From positions 248,001 to 312,000 of the forward strand of contig NZ_LRXL01000037.1 in assembly GCF_001637325.1 (NCBI RefSeq): DNA of 64,000 nt. Direction: 5' to 3'. A program made the translations under genes and the position numbers. The number at the start of each line of letters is the position of its first letter. Within the stretch, counting starts at the first letter, position 1. Of the stretch, positions 9,768-17,539 are shown piece after piece. The DNA is from Cochleicola gelatinilyticus. Lineage in GTDB: Bacteria; Bacteroidota; Bacteroidia; Flavobacteriales; Flavobacteriaceae. The notes beneath the pieces were generated by a model. It was not told the DNA's origin. It saw only the letters and a program-made list of their open reading frames with translations, and did no database searches.

Positions 9768-10406
9768 ATGGCATCAGAAATAATAGAGAAATTGCAATGG
9801 CGATATGCCACGAAAAGTTTTGATACCTCGAAGAAACTTTCCGAAGAGAAAATCCAAATAATTAAAGAGGCTTTTAATTTAACCGCAACCTCCTATGGTT
9901 TGCAACCTTTAAAGTTAGTAGTTATTAGCAATCAAGACTTAAAAGAACAACTTGTGTCGTTAACGATGCAACAAAAACAAGTAGCAGAAGCATCGCATGT
10001 ATTAGTTTTTTGTACTGAAACTGCTGTAACATCAACTTACATTAAAGAGTATTTTGACGCTGTCGAGAAGGCACGTGATACCCCGCGGGCAGTATTAAGT
10101 CCTTTTGAAACTTTTTTAATAGATTCTTTTTCGGGCAAATCGCAAGAAGAAATAAACGAATGGGCGGCGAGGCAAGCTTATCTAGCCATGGGAAATTTAC
10201 TTACAGTTTGTGCCTTAGAAGAAATTGATGCCTGTCCAATGGAAGGATTTGAAGCAAAGAAGTACGATACTTTTCTCAATTTAACCGCGCAAGGGTTGCA
10301 ATCGGTATTAGTAATGGCGATTGGCTACCGTTCTCAGGATGATTTCTTTTCATCGATGAAAAAAGTGCGACGTGGAGTGGAAAAAGTTGTTTTAGAGATG
10401 AAGTAA
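9768..10406 (+). CDS. NAD(P)H-dependent nitroreductase family oxidoreductase (NfsB-like)
   Basis: FMN-dependent reductase of the nitroreductase superfamily, 212 aa as expected. It begins with WRYATKSFDTSKKLSEEK, the FMN phosphate-binding R-x-x-T/S-K-x-F segment of this family. It continues with the NLTATSYGLQPLKLVVI helix-strand unit and ends with the YRSQDDFF...KKVRRGVEKVV tail. Likely roles are reduction of nitroaromatics, quinones or aldehydes with NAD(P)H; the physiological substrate is unknown. It converges on cbpM with only 7 bases between the stop codons. Confidence 0.88.
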   Translation: MASEIIEKLQWRYATKSFDTSKKLSEEKIQIIKEAFNLTATSYGLQPLKLVVISNQDLKEQLVSLTMQQKQVAEASHVLVFCTETAVTSTYIKEYFDAVEKARDTPRAVLSPFETFLIDSFSGKSQEEINEWAARQAYLAMGNLLTVCALEEIDACPMEGFEAKKYDTFLNLTAQGLQSVLVMAIGYRSQDDFFSSMKKVRRGVEKVVLEMK

Positions 10407-10413
10407 CATTTTT

Positions 10414-10713
10414 TTACAAATCGTCTTCGTATAAGCGTAGTCTGTTTTTTAAAGCAGTCATTTCAGATTGCATTGTGTCTACTCGTTCTAATAAATTAAA
10501 TATTACGTCGATGCCTTCAGGATTAATATTAAGATCACGGTGCATACGAATCATTTTTTCTACAGTAGGTACTTCATCTATATGAATATAGAATTCTTCT
10601 TTTTGTCGTGTAAGAGCAATCAATCCAAGTTCTTTTAAAGTAGCTACAAAAGAAACTTCTACATTATAGGACGTACATATGGGGGTTATTGCGATTAACT
10701 GTTTAGTGCTCAT
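10414..10713 (-). CDS. cbpM: Chaperone modulator CbpM
   Basis: Small (99 aa) MerR-HTH-like protein that in E. coli binds and inhibits the J-domain of CbpA. The sequence has the predicted form: a short N-terminal winged-helix part, the EVPTVEKMIRMHRDLNINPEGIDVIFNLLERV core and a coiled C-terminus. Its start codon lies inside the end of the cbpA gene (11-base overlap), so the two are translationally coupled. The pairing with cbpA makes the call secure. Confidence 0.88.
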   Translation of the reverse strand: MSTKQLIAITPICTSYNVEVSFVATLKELGLIALTRQKEEFYIHIDEVPTVEKMIRMHRDLNINPEGIDVIFNLLERVDTMQSEMTALKNRLRLYEDDL

Positions 10714-11614
10714 GGTCCTTTATATTTTTAAGTGCTTCAAATAATTCTTTTTCTTTTTCTGAAAGCTGTGTTGGAACTTTCACTTTGTAGGTGATGTACA
10801 GATCTCCAAATTGTCCTTCTTTTTTATACTTCGGAAACCCTTTCCCCTTTAACTTTATTTTAGAGTCGGTTTGAGTACCAGGCTTAACGCTTAATTTTAC
10901 TTTTCCATCGAAGGTAGAAACTGTAATGTCTCCACCTAAAACTGCTGTAACCACATCTATAGATACATCACTATAAAGGTCACTTTTTACTCTTCTAAAT
11001 CGTGTGCTATTTTTAATAGCGAACGTAATGTAGAGGTCTCCTTTTGGTCCTCCGTTGATACCCGCACCCCCGTGGCCTTTAATTTTAATTACTTGTCCGT
11101 TCTCTACACCCGCAGGGATGGTAATACGAATATTTTTACCATTCACTGTAAGAGTTTGTTTTTGGGTAGTATAAACTTCCTTTAGATCGAGTTGTACTTC
11201 AGCATTGTAATCTTGGCCTTTAAAGGTTGTACTACTGCGCGAACCTCCGCTAGTTCTCCCACCAAACATCGACTCAAAGAAATCTGAAAAATCTCCACCG
11301 CCAAAATCGGCTCCTGTAAATCCTCCTTGAGAGGAATATTGCCTTTGCTGTTCTTGCTGTTGTTGTCTTGCTTTTTTTATATCGTCTGCATGTTTCCAAT
11401 CTGCTCCGTATTCGTCGTATTTTTTTCTATTTTCAACATTTCCGAGCACTTCATGCGCTTCGTTGACCTCTTTAAATTTTTGCTCTGCTGTCGAGTCATT
11501 TGGATTTACATCGGGATGGTATTTTCGAGCCATTTTCCGATATGCTTTCTTAATGTCACTCTGACTTGCGGACTTAGAAAGACCTAGGATTTTATAATAA
11601 TCTATATATGCCAT
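10703..11614 (-). CDS. cbpA: DnaJ-family co-chaperone CbpA
   Basis: Hsp40 co-chaperone that stimulates DnaK. The 303-aa protein has an N-terminal J-domain with the HPD motif at residues 33-35, a Gly/Gln-rich linker with GGFTGADFGGGDF repeats, and two DnaJ C-terminal beta domains. It has no cysteine-rich zinc finger, so it is CbpA type rather than DnaJ itself. The frame is open upstream to 11650, but the start at 11614 (MAYIDYYKILG) is preferred. It matches the family N-terminus, and a TAACTTTC -7 element lies between the two candidate starts. Confidence 0.93.
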   Translation of the reverse strand: MAYIDYYKILGLSKSASQSDIKKAYRKMARKYHPDVNPNDSTAEQKFKEVNEAHEVLGNVENRKKYDEYGADWKHADDIKKARQQQQEQQRQYSSQGGFTGADFGGGDFSDFFESMFGGRTSGGSRSSTTFKGQDYNAEVQLDLKEVYTTQKQTLTVNGKNIRITIPAGVENGQVIKIKGHGGAGINGGPKGDLYITFAIKNSTRFRRVKSDLYSDVSIDVVTAVLGGDITVSTFDGKVKLSVKPGTQTDSKIKLKGKGFPKYKKEGQFGDLYITYKVKVPTQLSEKEKELFEALKNIKDHEH

Positions 11615-11634
11615 TGGTTTTTTTGCTTGTCTTT

Positions 11635-11642
11635 GAAAGTTA
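11635..11642 (-). promoter_or_regulatory. Possible -7 element of cbpA-cbpM
   Basis: TAACTTTC on the minus strand differs from TAnnTTTG only at the last base and lies 20 bases before the preferred cbpA start. It argues against the upstream start at 11650. Confidence 0.45.
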
Positions 11643-11688
11643 CAAAACAAGCCTAGGAATTAAAATCAATTAAGAAAAATTTAGCACC

Positions 11689-11801
11689 AAATGACGATGC
11701 TTTTAAAACTGAAAAATTGTCACTTATAAATTGATTATGAATGAAATAATGTCATTTAGATGGGTTGATAATTTATGTTTTTAACCAAAAATATGTCATT
11801 T
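11689..11801. repeat. Four GTCAYTT repeats in the cbpA-hsp20 divergent promoter region
   Basis: GTCAYTT occurs four times within 113 bases: inverted at 11689-11695, and direct at 11719-11725, 11751-11757 and 11795-11801. The last copy ends one base before the hsp20 -7 element. They may bind a shared heat-shock regulator; this is inference. Confidence 0.45.
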
Positions 11802-11802
11802 T

Positions 11803-11810
11803 TAACTTTG
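11803..11810 (+). promoter_or_regulatory. -7 promoter element of hsp20
   Basis: TAACTTTG, a perfect TAnnTTTG match, 77 bases before the hsp20 start. Confidence 0.55.
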
Positions 11811-11887
11811 GTATTTCATTTGCTTTTTAACAAGTGTGCTACCAAGCAGCACGATTAAAATTAAGTTTAATTTAAAACTAGTGTAAT

Positions 11888-12319
11888 ATGAAACTTACAA
11901 AAAGAAACAGCTCGTTGATGCCGAATGTCTGGAATCAATTACATGATGATGATTGGTTTAGACTCCCCGACACTTTTAAACAAGGAGCAAGTATGCCTGC
12001 TATAAATATTAAAGACAATGAAAACGAATTTATAGTGGAGCTAGCAGTACCCGGAATGAAACGGGACGATTTTAAAGTAGATGTAGATAACGATTTGTTA
12101 ACCATTTCTGCGGAAGAAAAAAATGAGCGTATTGAAGAAGATGCAACGTATACTAGAAGAGAATTTAGTTATAGCTCATTTAAGAGATCGTTCAATCTTC
12201 CAGAATTGGTTGATGAAGATAACATCACTGCGAATTACAAAGATGGTGTATTAGGAGTTGTTATTCCAAAGAAAGAAGAAGCAAAACCAAAACCACCAAA
12301 ATCTATTGAGATTGCCTAA
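11888..12319 (+). CDS. Small heat shock protein, Hsp20/alpha-crystallin family
   Basis: ATP-independent holdase that binds unfolding proteins. The 143-aa sequence contains the alpha-crystallin domain (about residues 35-135) with the conserved AVPGMKRDDFKV strand, a dimerisation segment with the ERIEEDATYTRREFSYSSF loop, and the A-x-x-x-n-G-V-L signature (ANYKDGVLGVVIPK). The C-terminal IEIA tail is a short version of the I-x-I anchoring motif. It is divergent from cbpA-cbpM, so the two chaperone units probably share control. A strong terminator follows directly. Confidence 0.95.
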   Translation: MKLTKRNSSLMPNVWNQLHDDDWFRLPDTFKQGASMPAINIKDNENEFIVELAVPGMKRDDFKVDVDNDLLTISAEEKNERIEEDATYTRREFSYSSFKRSFNLPELVDEDNITANYKDGVLGVVIPKKEEAKPKPPKSIEIA

Positions 12320-12320
12320 C

Positions 12321-12346
12321 AAAAAGCGGGATACTTCCCGCTTTTT
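12321..12346 (+). terminator. Rho-independent terminator of hsp20
   Basis: Perfect stem AAAAAGCGGGA / TCCCGCTTTTT with a 4-base loop, directly after the hsp20 stop codon. It is nearly symmetrical, so it could work in both directions. Confidence 0.85.
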
Positions 12347-12377
12347 CACTGTTGTTTAAAATATAAAAAGAGTTGAA

Positions 12378-12854
12378 ATGAAAACACTATTTTTTATGGC
12401 AGCTTTTACAGCAAGTCTGGTTAGCTGCACTGCACAAGAAACAAAACAAGACCGAGATGCCTCACAAAACAGTCAAGTTGAAGCTTCAGAACCTCAAGGA
12501 AGTTGGACTGTTAACAAAGAATTTGATGAACAAGGAAATCTAGTTAAGTATGATTCTATATATTCTTATTCATATGGGAGCGTTAATGGAAAACCGATGC
12601 CATCAAAATCGATGGACAGTATCATGAATTTATTTCAAGATAATTTCAATCAAGGCTTTCCATCTATTAGTGAAGACCCTTATATGAGTTCATTTTTTAA
12701 TGGGCCTAAAAATTTAGGGGGAGGTTTCGATATGAATGCACGTTTAAAGCATATGGATTCGGTTCAGAAATTATTTATCGATCGTTTCTTTAATAATCAG
12801 ATGCCACATTCAAAACCTGTAGAAGATCCAAAATTGGAACATCAGAGAATCTAA
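12378..12854 (+). CDS. Predicted lipoprotein of unknown function
   Basis: A 158-aa protein with a lipoprotein signal (MKTLFFMAAFTASLVSC, Cys17). The rest is polar and has two imperfect repeats of a short S/K-M-D-S-I/V-x-x-L-F unit (MDSIMNLFQDNF near residue 79; MDSVQKLFIDRF near residue 134). No family was recognised. It lies between two terminators downstream of hsp20, so it may be co-expressed by read-through or have its own promoter. Confidence 0.7.
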   Translation: MKTLFFMAAFTASLVSCTAQETKQDRDASQNSQVEASEPQGSWTVNKEFDEQGNLVKYDSIYSYSYGSVNGKPMPSKSMDSIMNLFQDNFNQGFPSISEDPYMSSFFNGPKNLGGGFDMNARLKHMDSVQKLFIDRFFNNQMPHSKPVEDPKLEHQRI

Positions 12855-12887
12855 AAAGAAGACCTCCCATTGTGGAGGTTTTTTTAT
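12855..12887 (+). terminator. Rho-independent terminator after the lipoprotein gene
   Basis: ACCTCC / GGAGGT stem with a 6-base loop followed by a run of T, immediately after the lipoprotein stop codon. Confidence 0.8.
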
Positions 12888-12932
12888 GTCTAAATCTATC
12901 GTTTAACACTTTTCGATACCATGCGCAACCCT

Positions 12933-12940
12933 TATCTTTG
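12933..12940 (+). promoter_or_regulatory. -7 promoter element of the DegT-type aminotransferase
   Basis: TATCTTTG, a perfect TAnnTTTG match, 45 bases before the start codon. Confidence 0.55.
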
Positions 12941-12985
12941 TGATGTATCTATCAAAAGAATAAGTATTAATTATATATAGAAAGT

Positions 12986-14197
12986 ATGCCAGGATTCGAA
13001 ATATTTGGAGCAGAAGAACGCAAACAGGTTAATGATGTATTAGAAACAGGAGTACTAATGCGGTACGGTTTCGACGGAATGCGTAACAATCATTGGAAAG
13101 CCAAAGAGTTTGAAACTGCCTTTGCGGAACGCATGCAATCTGCCCACTGTCAATTAGTATCTAGTGGTACTGCTGCGTTAACTATAGCGTTGGCATCTGC
13201 TGGAGTTGGAGCAGGGGATGAAGTAATTATGCCCACCTTTACTTTTGTAGCCAGTTTCGAATCGATTATGATGTTAGGAGCTGTGCCTGTTTTAGTTGAT
13301 ATCGATGATACCCTTACCTTAGACCCAAAAGCTGTAGAAGCAGCCATTACGTCTAAGACTAAATGCGTAATGCCTGTACACATGTGTGGTTCCATGGCAG
13401 ATCTAAAAGCTCTAAAGTCAATTTGTGAGGCACATAATTTATTACTCTTGGAAGATGCGTGTCAGGCAATAGGAGGTACCTTCGAAGGAAAACCTCTAGG
13501 GAGTTATGGCGATCTCGGATGTTTTTCGTTCGATTATGTAAAAACGATTACCTGTGGTGAAGGAGGAGGTATTATTACCAACAATGAAAAATATGCGATT
13601 AATGCAGATCAATATCAAGATCATGGACATGACCACGTGGGCAACGATCGGGGTGCCGAAACACATCCTACTTTAGGATATAATTTTCGTATTTCTGAAT
13701 TAAATGCTGCGGTCGGTCTTGCACAACTCGATAAACTTGATGGGATTTTAAAGCTTCAGAAGAAACATTATACTTACATGCGGGAAGCATTAGAATCTGT
13801 CGATGGAGTTACTTTTAGAAGGGTTCCCGAAGGAGGCGTAGAAAATTATTCTTTTCTGAATTTCTTTCTCCCTACGGAAGCATTAGCCCAAAAAGTACAC
13901 AAAGCACTTTCTGAAGCGGGGGTAGATGCCTGTTTTTATTGGTATACAAATAACTGGCATTACATAAATGGATGGGAGCACCTTCGTGATTTAAAAGCGA
14001 TGGGTAATCTGCCTTCAGAAATAAAACAACAAATGCAACAGCTAAATGAAACCGATTTCTCTAAAAGTGATGCATGGATGGGCCGTACTGTTTCTTCTTT
14101 AGTAAAGATTGGTTGGAAAGAAGCTCAGGTTAAAGAACGTGCTGAAAAAATGAAACAGGTAGTTTCAGAAATTCTTAGTACCGAACGTATTCAGTAA
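12986..14197 (+). CDS. DegT/DnrJ/EryC1/StrS-family sugar aminotransferase
   Basis: PLP-dependent aminotransferase acting on a keto-sugar nucleotide or related sugar, 403 aa. The PLP Schiff-base lysine is Lys186 in SFDYVKTITCGEGG; LLEDACQAIGG and LGYNFRISELNAAVGLAQL are further family signatures. The N-terminus (MPGFEIFGAEER) and the tyrosine/tryptophan-rich CFYWYTNNWHYING segment suggest the KdnA group, which makes 8-amino-Kdo for LPS, but this was not verified. There is no neighbouring KdnB-type dehydrogenase or LPS gene to support it. The end overlaps the end of the convergent ribB gene by 23 bases. Confidence 0.82.
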   Translation: MPGFEIFGAEERKQVNDVLETGVLMRYGFDGMRNNHWKAKEFETAFAERMQSAHCQLVSSGTAALTIALASAGVGAGDEVIMPTFTFVASFESIMMLGAVPVLVDIDDTLTLDPKAVEAAITSKTKCVMPVHMCGSMADLKALKSICEAHNLLLLEDACQAIGGTFEGKPLGSYGDLGCFSFDYVKTITCGEGGGIITNNEKYAINADQYQDHGHDHVGNDRGAETHPTLGYNFRISELNAAVGLAQLDKLDGILKLQKKHYTYMREALESVDGVTFRRVPEGGVENYSFLNFFLPTEALAQKVHKALSEAGVDACFYWYTNNWHYINGWEHLRDLKAMGNLPSEIKQQMQQLNETDFSKSDAWMGRTVSSLVKIGWKEAQVKERAEKMKQVVSEILSTERIQ

Positions 14198-15323
14198 TTT
14201 CAAGTCCATAGCCAATCATCCCGACGCGTTTGGTTTGCTCACTATTAGAGACAAGACGAATTTTATGAATTCCTAAGTCGTGTAATATTTGGGTTCCAAT
14301 ACCAAAGTCTTTACTATCCATCATAATACCAGGAGCTTTAGCCACTTCGTTATCTTTCTGAATTTCTTTTAATGTTTTTAAACGGCTAAGTAAATTGAAA
14401 GATTGACTTTGCTGATTTATAAAAACAATGGCTCCTTGTCCTTCCGAATTTATTACATTAAACATATCGTCTAATTTTTTATCGGCATCGTTTGTCAGCG
14501 TTCCAAGGATGTCGTTATTTACAAGTGTAGAGTTTACGCGTACTAATACAGGTTCGTTTGCTTTCCAGTGACCTTTGGTTATGGCAATATGTACTTGATC
14601 GTTGGTAGTTTGTTGGTACGCCCGTAATCTAAACGCTCCAAATTTTGTATTAATATTAAAATCCTCCTTCTTTTCGATTAAGGAATCATGCTCCATGCGA
14701 TACGCTACAAGAGCTTCAATAGACACCAATTTTAAATCGAATTTTTGTGCTACTTCTACTAAATGAGGAAGTCGTGCCATTGTGCCGTCTTCATTCATGA
14801 TCTCAACGATTACACCCGCTGGTTTTAAACCTGCCAAGCGAGCAAAATCAATAGCGGCTTCGGTATGCCCAGTTCTTCTTAATACTCCGCCGTCTTTAGC
14901 TTTTAGTGGAAATATATGTCCTGGTTTGCTTAATTCATGCGGCTTTGTTTTTGGATCAATAAGAGCTTGCACGGTCTTTGCTCGATCGGAAGCTGAAATA
15001 CCGGTAGTAACTCCCTTGCCCTTCAGATCGACCGATATTGTAAAAGCCGTCTCCATAGGGTCGGTATTGTTTCCAGTCATCATTTCTAACTCTAATTCTC
15101 TGCAATGGGTTTCAGTAATAGGAGCGCAGATAAGTCCGCGGCCATGCGTCGCCATAAAATTGATAATTTCGGGGGTAACCTTTTCAGCAGCAGCAAGAAA
15201 ATCACCTTCATTCTCACGATCTTCATCGTCTACTACAATAATTACTTTTCCGTTTTTAATATCTTCAATGGCTTCTTCAATAGTATTTAACTGAATAGAA
15301 GTACCGTTTAGCGTTGCAGTCAT
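14175..15323 (-). CDS. ribB: 3,4-dihydroxy-2-butanone-4-phosphate synthase with degenerate GTP cyclohydrolase II domain
   Basis: The first domain (residues 1-205) makes the four-carbon riboflavin precursor from ribulose-5-phosphate. It is intact, with the acidic motif VVDDEDRENEGDF, the HGRGLICAPI segment and RRTGHTEAAIDFARLAG. The second domain (about 206-382) aligns with GTP cyclohydrolase II but has lost the catalytic parts: HSECLTGD is NSTLVNND, the zinc motif RCDCG is TNDAD, and RQEGRG is NQQSQS. It should therefore be inactive on GTP, and a separate RibA is expected elsewhere. Own -7 element upstream. Confidence 0.93.
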   Translation of the reverse strand: MTATLNGTSIQLNTIEEAIEDIKNGKVIIVVDDEDRENEGDFLAAAEKVTPEIINFMATHGRGLICAPITETHCRELELEMMTGNNTDPMETAFTISVDLKGKGVTTGISASDRAKTVQALIDPKTKPHELSKPGHIFPLKAKDGGVLRRTGHTEAAIDFARLAGLKPAGVIVEIMNEDGTMARLPHLVEVAQKFDLKLVSIEALVAYRMEHDSLIEKKEDFNINTKFGAFRLRAYQQTTNDQVHIAITKGHWKANEPVLVRVNSTLVNNDILGTLTNDADKKLDDMFNVINSEGQGAIVFINQQSQSFNLLSRLKTLKEIQKDNEVAKAPGIMMDSKDFGIGTQILHDLGIHKIRLVSNSEQTKRVGMIGYGLEITEYVRY

Positions 15324-15341
15324 AGCTTAGAATTAAGGGTG

Positions 15342-15349
15342 CAAAGATA
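15342..15349 (-). promoter_or_regulatory. -7 promoter element of ribB
   Basis: TATCTTTG on the minus strand, 18 bases before the ribB start codon; perfect TAnnTTTG match. Confidence 0.6.
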
Positions 15350-15442
15350 CGCAATGTGTTTAGAAGTAGTGGTTGTGTATAAAAATTTAACCCGCTTTTT
15401 AAAAATGAATTTCAGAAGGAATTAAAAATAAATAGGCTGTGC

Positions 15443-16888
15443 TTATGGAAGGGTTTTATCTTTTTTCTTAAACCACTTTGAGAAGCGTTGAAAAAAGGCG
15501 TCGAAGTCTACAATTCCTTGGTCTGTTGTAGCGCGGTAGGTTAACCAAATTCCTAATGGGAGCATGATAACGGTACTAAGCCAAGTGGCAATAAATGGAT
15601 GTAATGTACCATCTTCGGCGCTATTTTTGGCGAAAATTCCTATAAAATGATACGTTAAGAACAGAAGAATGGCAATAACCATAGGAAGTCCCATTCCCCC
15701 TTTACGAATAATAGCCCCCAACGGTGCTCCTACAAAAAAGAGAATGATACAGGCTGCCGCAAGTACCCATTTTTCATGTAGTGCCATTTCATATTTATTG
15801 AGTCTTTTGGTTTTAACCTGAAACTCTTTCTTCTTTGCTTGTACCGACTGAATGCTACCTCTCACGTTATTTAATGCCATCGAAATCACACCCGATTGTT
15901 TGTTTTCAACATCGAACACATCAATGACCGATTGTATGGTATCTACTGCGACTGTATCTTTAAGTTTTGTCATTTTAAACTTAGAAACCCCACTCCGATA
16001 ATACATGTTATCTGAAAAAGCAGAAATATCCTTGCTGTAACTTTTTGATAACGAATCGATCTCTACAAAAAGTTCGTTGATCTTATACATATTCTGGTTT
16101 GTAAGCTCGTTCTCTTTGTCAACATCGGTATCGTTCAAGGCCGTAAGGTCAATGTTTATTGCGTAGGTAGAGAAGTAGCTTTTAGCGAAGGGTTTAGATC
16201 GTTGTTTGGCAGCAGTAGTTGCTTGAATATCTTCGTAGTAGTTTCCATCTTTTAAAATTAGGGATAGCGTATTGCTTCCCTCTTCACTAGCAAGTTCCCC
16301 ATCGTTGGCTATAATTACCGTATAGTTTCCGCTAGGACGTTTTGGGTTCTTTTTATGAATTACAACGTCTTTTAAAAACTGATCCCGATCACCACTTTTT
16401 TCCGAAACTTTAATATTAAAATCATCACCTATCTGGCTAAACTGCCCTTCGGCAATTACCATCGACGGACTTACTTGTGCAATATTTCTACGTAAATTCA
16501 GCCATTTGTATTCAGAATAAGGAATTACATTGTTTGCAAAAAAGAACGCTGTGACACTCAATAAAAGAATAAAGACCATCAAACTTCGCATGGCGCGCTG
16601 TAAAGAGATACCATTCGCTTTCATGGCAGCAAATTCGTATTTCTCTGCAAAGCTTCCGAAGACCATTAATGAGGTGACAAGTATTGTTAAAGGAAGTACC
16701 AGTGGCATGAGTCGCGGGGAGACATACCATAGAAATTTTAGAACGATCCAGATGTCGAGTTCTTTTCCAGCCAATTCAGAAATGTACAGCCAGATCGACT
16801 GCAGGACGAAAATAAACATCAAAATAATGAAGACGCTAAAAAACGTCTTCAAGTAAGTGGTGAGTATATATCGATCCAGTATTTTCAC
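15443..16888 (-). CDS. LptF/LptG-family permease (YjgP/YjgQ)
   Basis: Inner membrane component of the LPS transport (Lpt) ABC system. The 481-aa protein has the family order: three N-terminal membrane helices (about residues 12-120), a long periplasmic beta-jellyroll part (about 125-370) and three C-terminal helices (about 380-465). The N-terminal MKILDRYILTTYLKTF is characteristic. The start is GTG, and it overlaps the TAG stop of lolA (TAGTG), so translation is coupled to the preceding gene. Whether it acts as LptF or LptG cannot be decided here. Confidence 0.9.
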   Translation of the reverse strand: MKILDRYILTTYLKTFFSVFIILMFIFVLQSIWLYISELAGKELDIWIVLKFLWYVSPRLMPLVLPLTILVTSLMVFGSFAEKYEFAAMKANGISLQRAMRSLMVFILLLSVTAFFFANNVIPYSEYKWLNLRRNIAQVSPSMVIAEGQFSQIGDDFNIKVSEKSGDRDQFLKDVVIHKKNPKRPSGNYTVIIANDGELASEEGSNTLSLILKDGNYYEDIQATTAAKQRSKPFAKSYFSTYAINIDLTALNDTDVDKENELTNQNMYKINELFVEIDSLSKSYSKDISAFSDNMYYRSGVSKFKMTKLKDTVAVDTIQSVIDVFDVENKQSGVISMALNNVRGSIQSVQAKKKEFQVKTKRLNKYEMALHEKWVLAAACIILFFVGAPLGAIIRKGGMGLPMVIAILLFLTYHFIGIFAKNSAEDGTLHPFIATWLSTVIMLPLGIWLTYRATTDQGIVDFDAFFQRFSKWFKKKDKTLP

Positions 16889-17529
16889 TAGTCCAGCGAA
16901 TTAATGTAGTAGCCGTCTTTTTTGTATTTAGCCTCGTCAAAGGTAAATAAGGTTTTTGAAACCGGTTGATTTGTTTTAAAAGAGTTTACTGTAAATGTAT
17001 ATTTTGTTCCTTTTGCATCTGTTTGAATAAGTTTATAGATGTGCTTGGTCTGAACGTCAACACCCAAAAGAATGTCTTTTATTTCAGCATTTGAGTCGAT
17101 AGGAATTAATTTTACAAACTGAATTTTGCGTCCTTTTACATTCTGCTCAATATCCATTTTATAGGTATATCCTTTTTCATAGAAGGTAAGCATTTTTGAA
17201 GGTGTGATCTCTTTATCGTCTTGAGCATTATAATTCGATATCGTAACTTCTTCATCTTCTGGTACGATCGTGTATATTTTTTTTCCGTCGAACATTCGTG
17301 TCGTACCCAACATATTTAAAACATATTTATCGCCTACTAAGGTTACGTCGCCTCGAGTTTCCTGATTTACATTTTCTTTAGTGTTGTTCAAATTATATTT
17401 AAAATCGATAAAAATATTATCATAGCTTTTTGCCTTTGCAGACACTTCTTTTAAAAAGGTCTTGGCATCCTGAGCTTGGAGTAGCGTAGTAGCAAAAAGT
17501 GCGAAACAAATTAGTGCTATTTTTTTCAT
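16888..17529 (-). CDS. lolA: Outer membrane lipoprotein carrier protein LolA
   Basis: Periplasmic chaperone that carries lipoproteins to the outer membrane. The 213-aa protein has a signal peptide (MKKIALICFALFATTLLQAQ) and an incomplete beta-barrel of the LolA/LolB type, with the repeated strands FIDFKYNLNN, GDVTLVGDKYVLNMLGTTRMFDGKKIYTI and the closing KTNQPVSKTLFTFDEAKYKKDGYYI. It begins 10 bases after ftsK and its stop overlaps the GTG start of the lptF-like gene, placing two envelope-transport genes in one unit. Confidence 0.9.
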   Translation of the reverse strand: MKKIALICFALFATTLLQAQDAKTFLKEVSAKAKSYDNIFIDFKYNLNNTKENVNQETRGDVTLVGDKYVLNMLGTTRMFDGKKIYTIVPEDEEVTISNYNAQDDKEITPSKMLTFYEKGYTYKMDIEQNVKGRKIQFVKLIPIDSNAEIKDILLGVDVQTKHIYKLIQTDAKGTKYTFTVNSFKTNQPVSKTLFTFDEAKYKKDGYYINSLD

Positions 17530-17539
17530 TTTAAAGTTT

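Noticed and set aside
11615-11650. Longer cbpA start (MFCNFQRQ...)
   Set aside because: It lies upstream of the probable -7 element and adds residues that J-domain proteins do not have.
12986-14197. Part of a polysaccharide or O-antigen synthesis cluster
   Set aside because: The neighbours are a lipoprotein gene and ribB; no glycosyltransferase or nucleotide-sugar gene is within the window.
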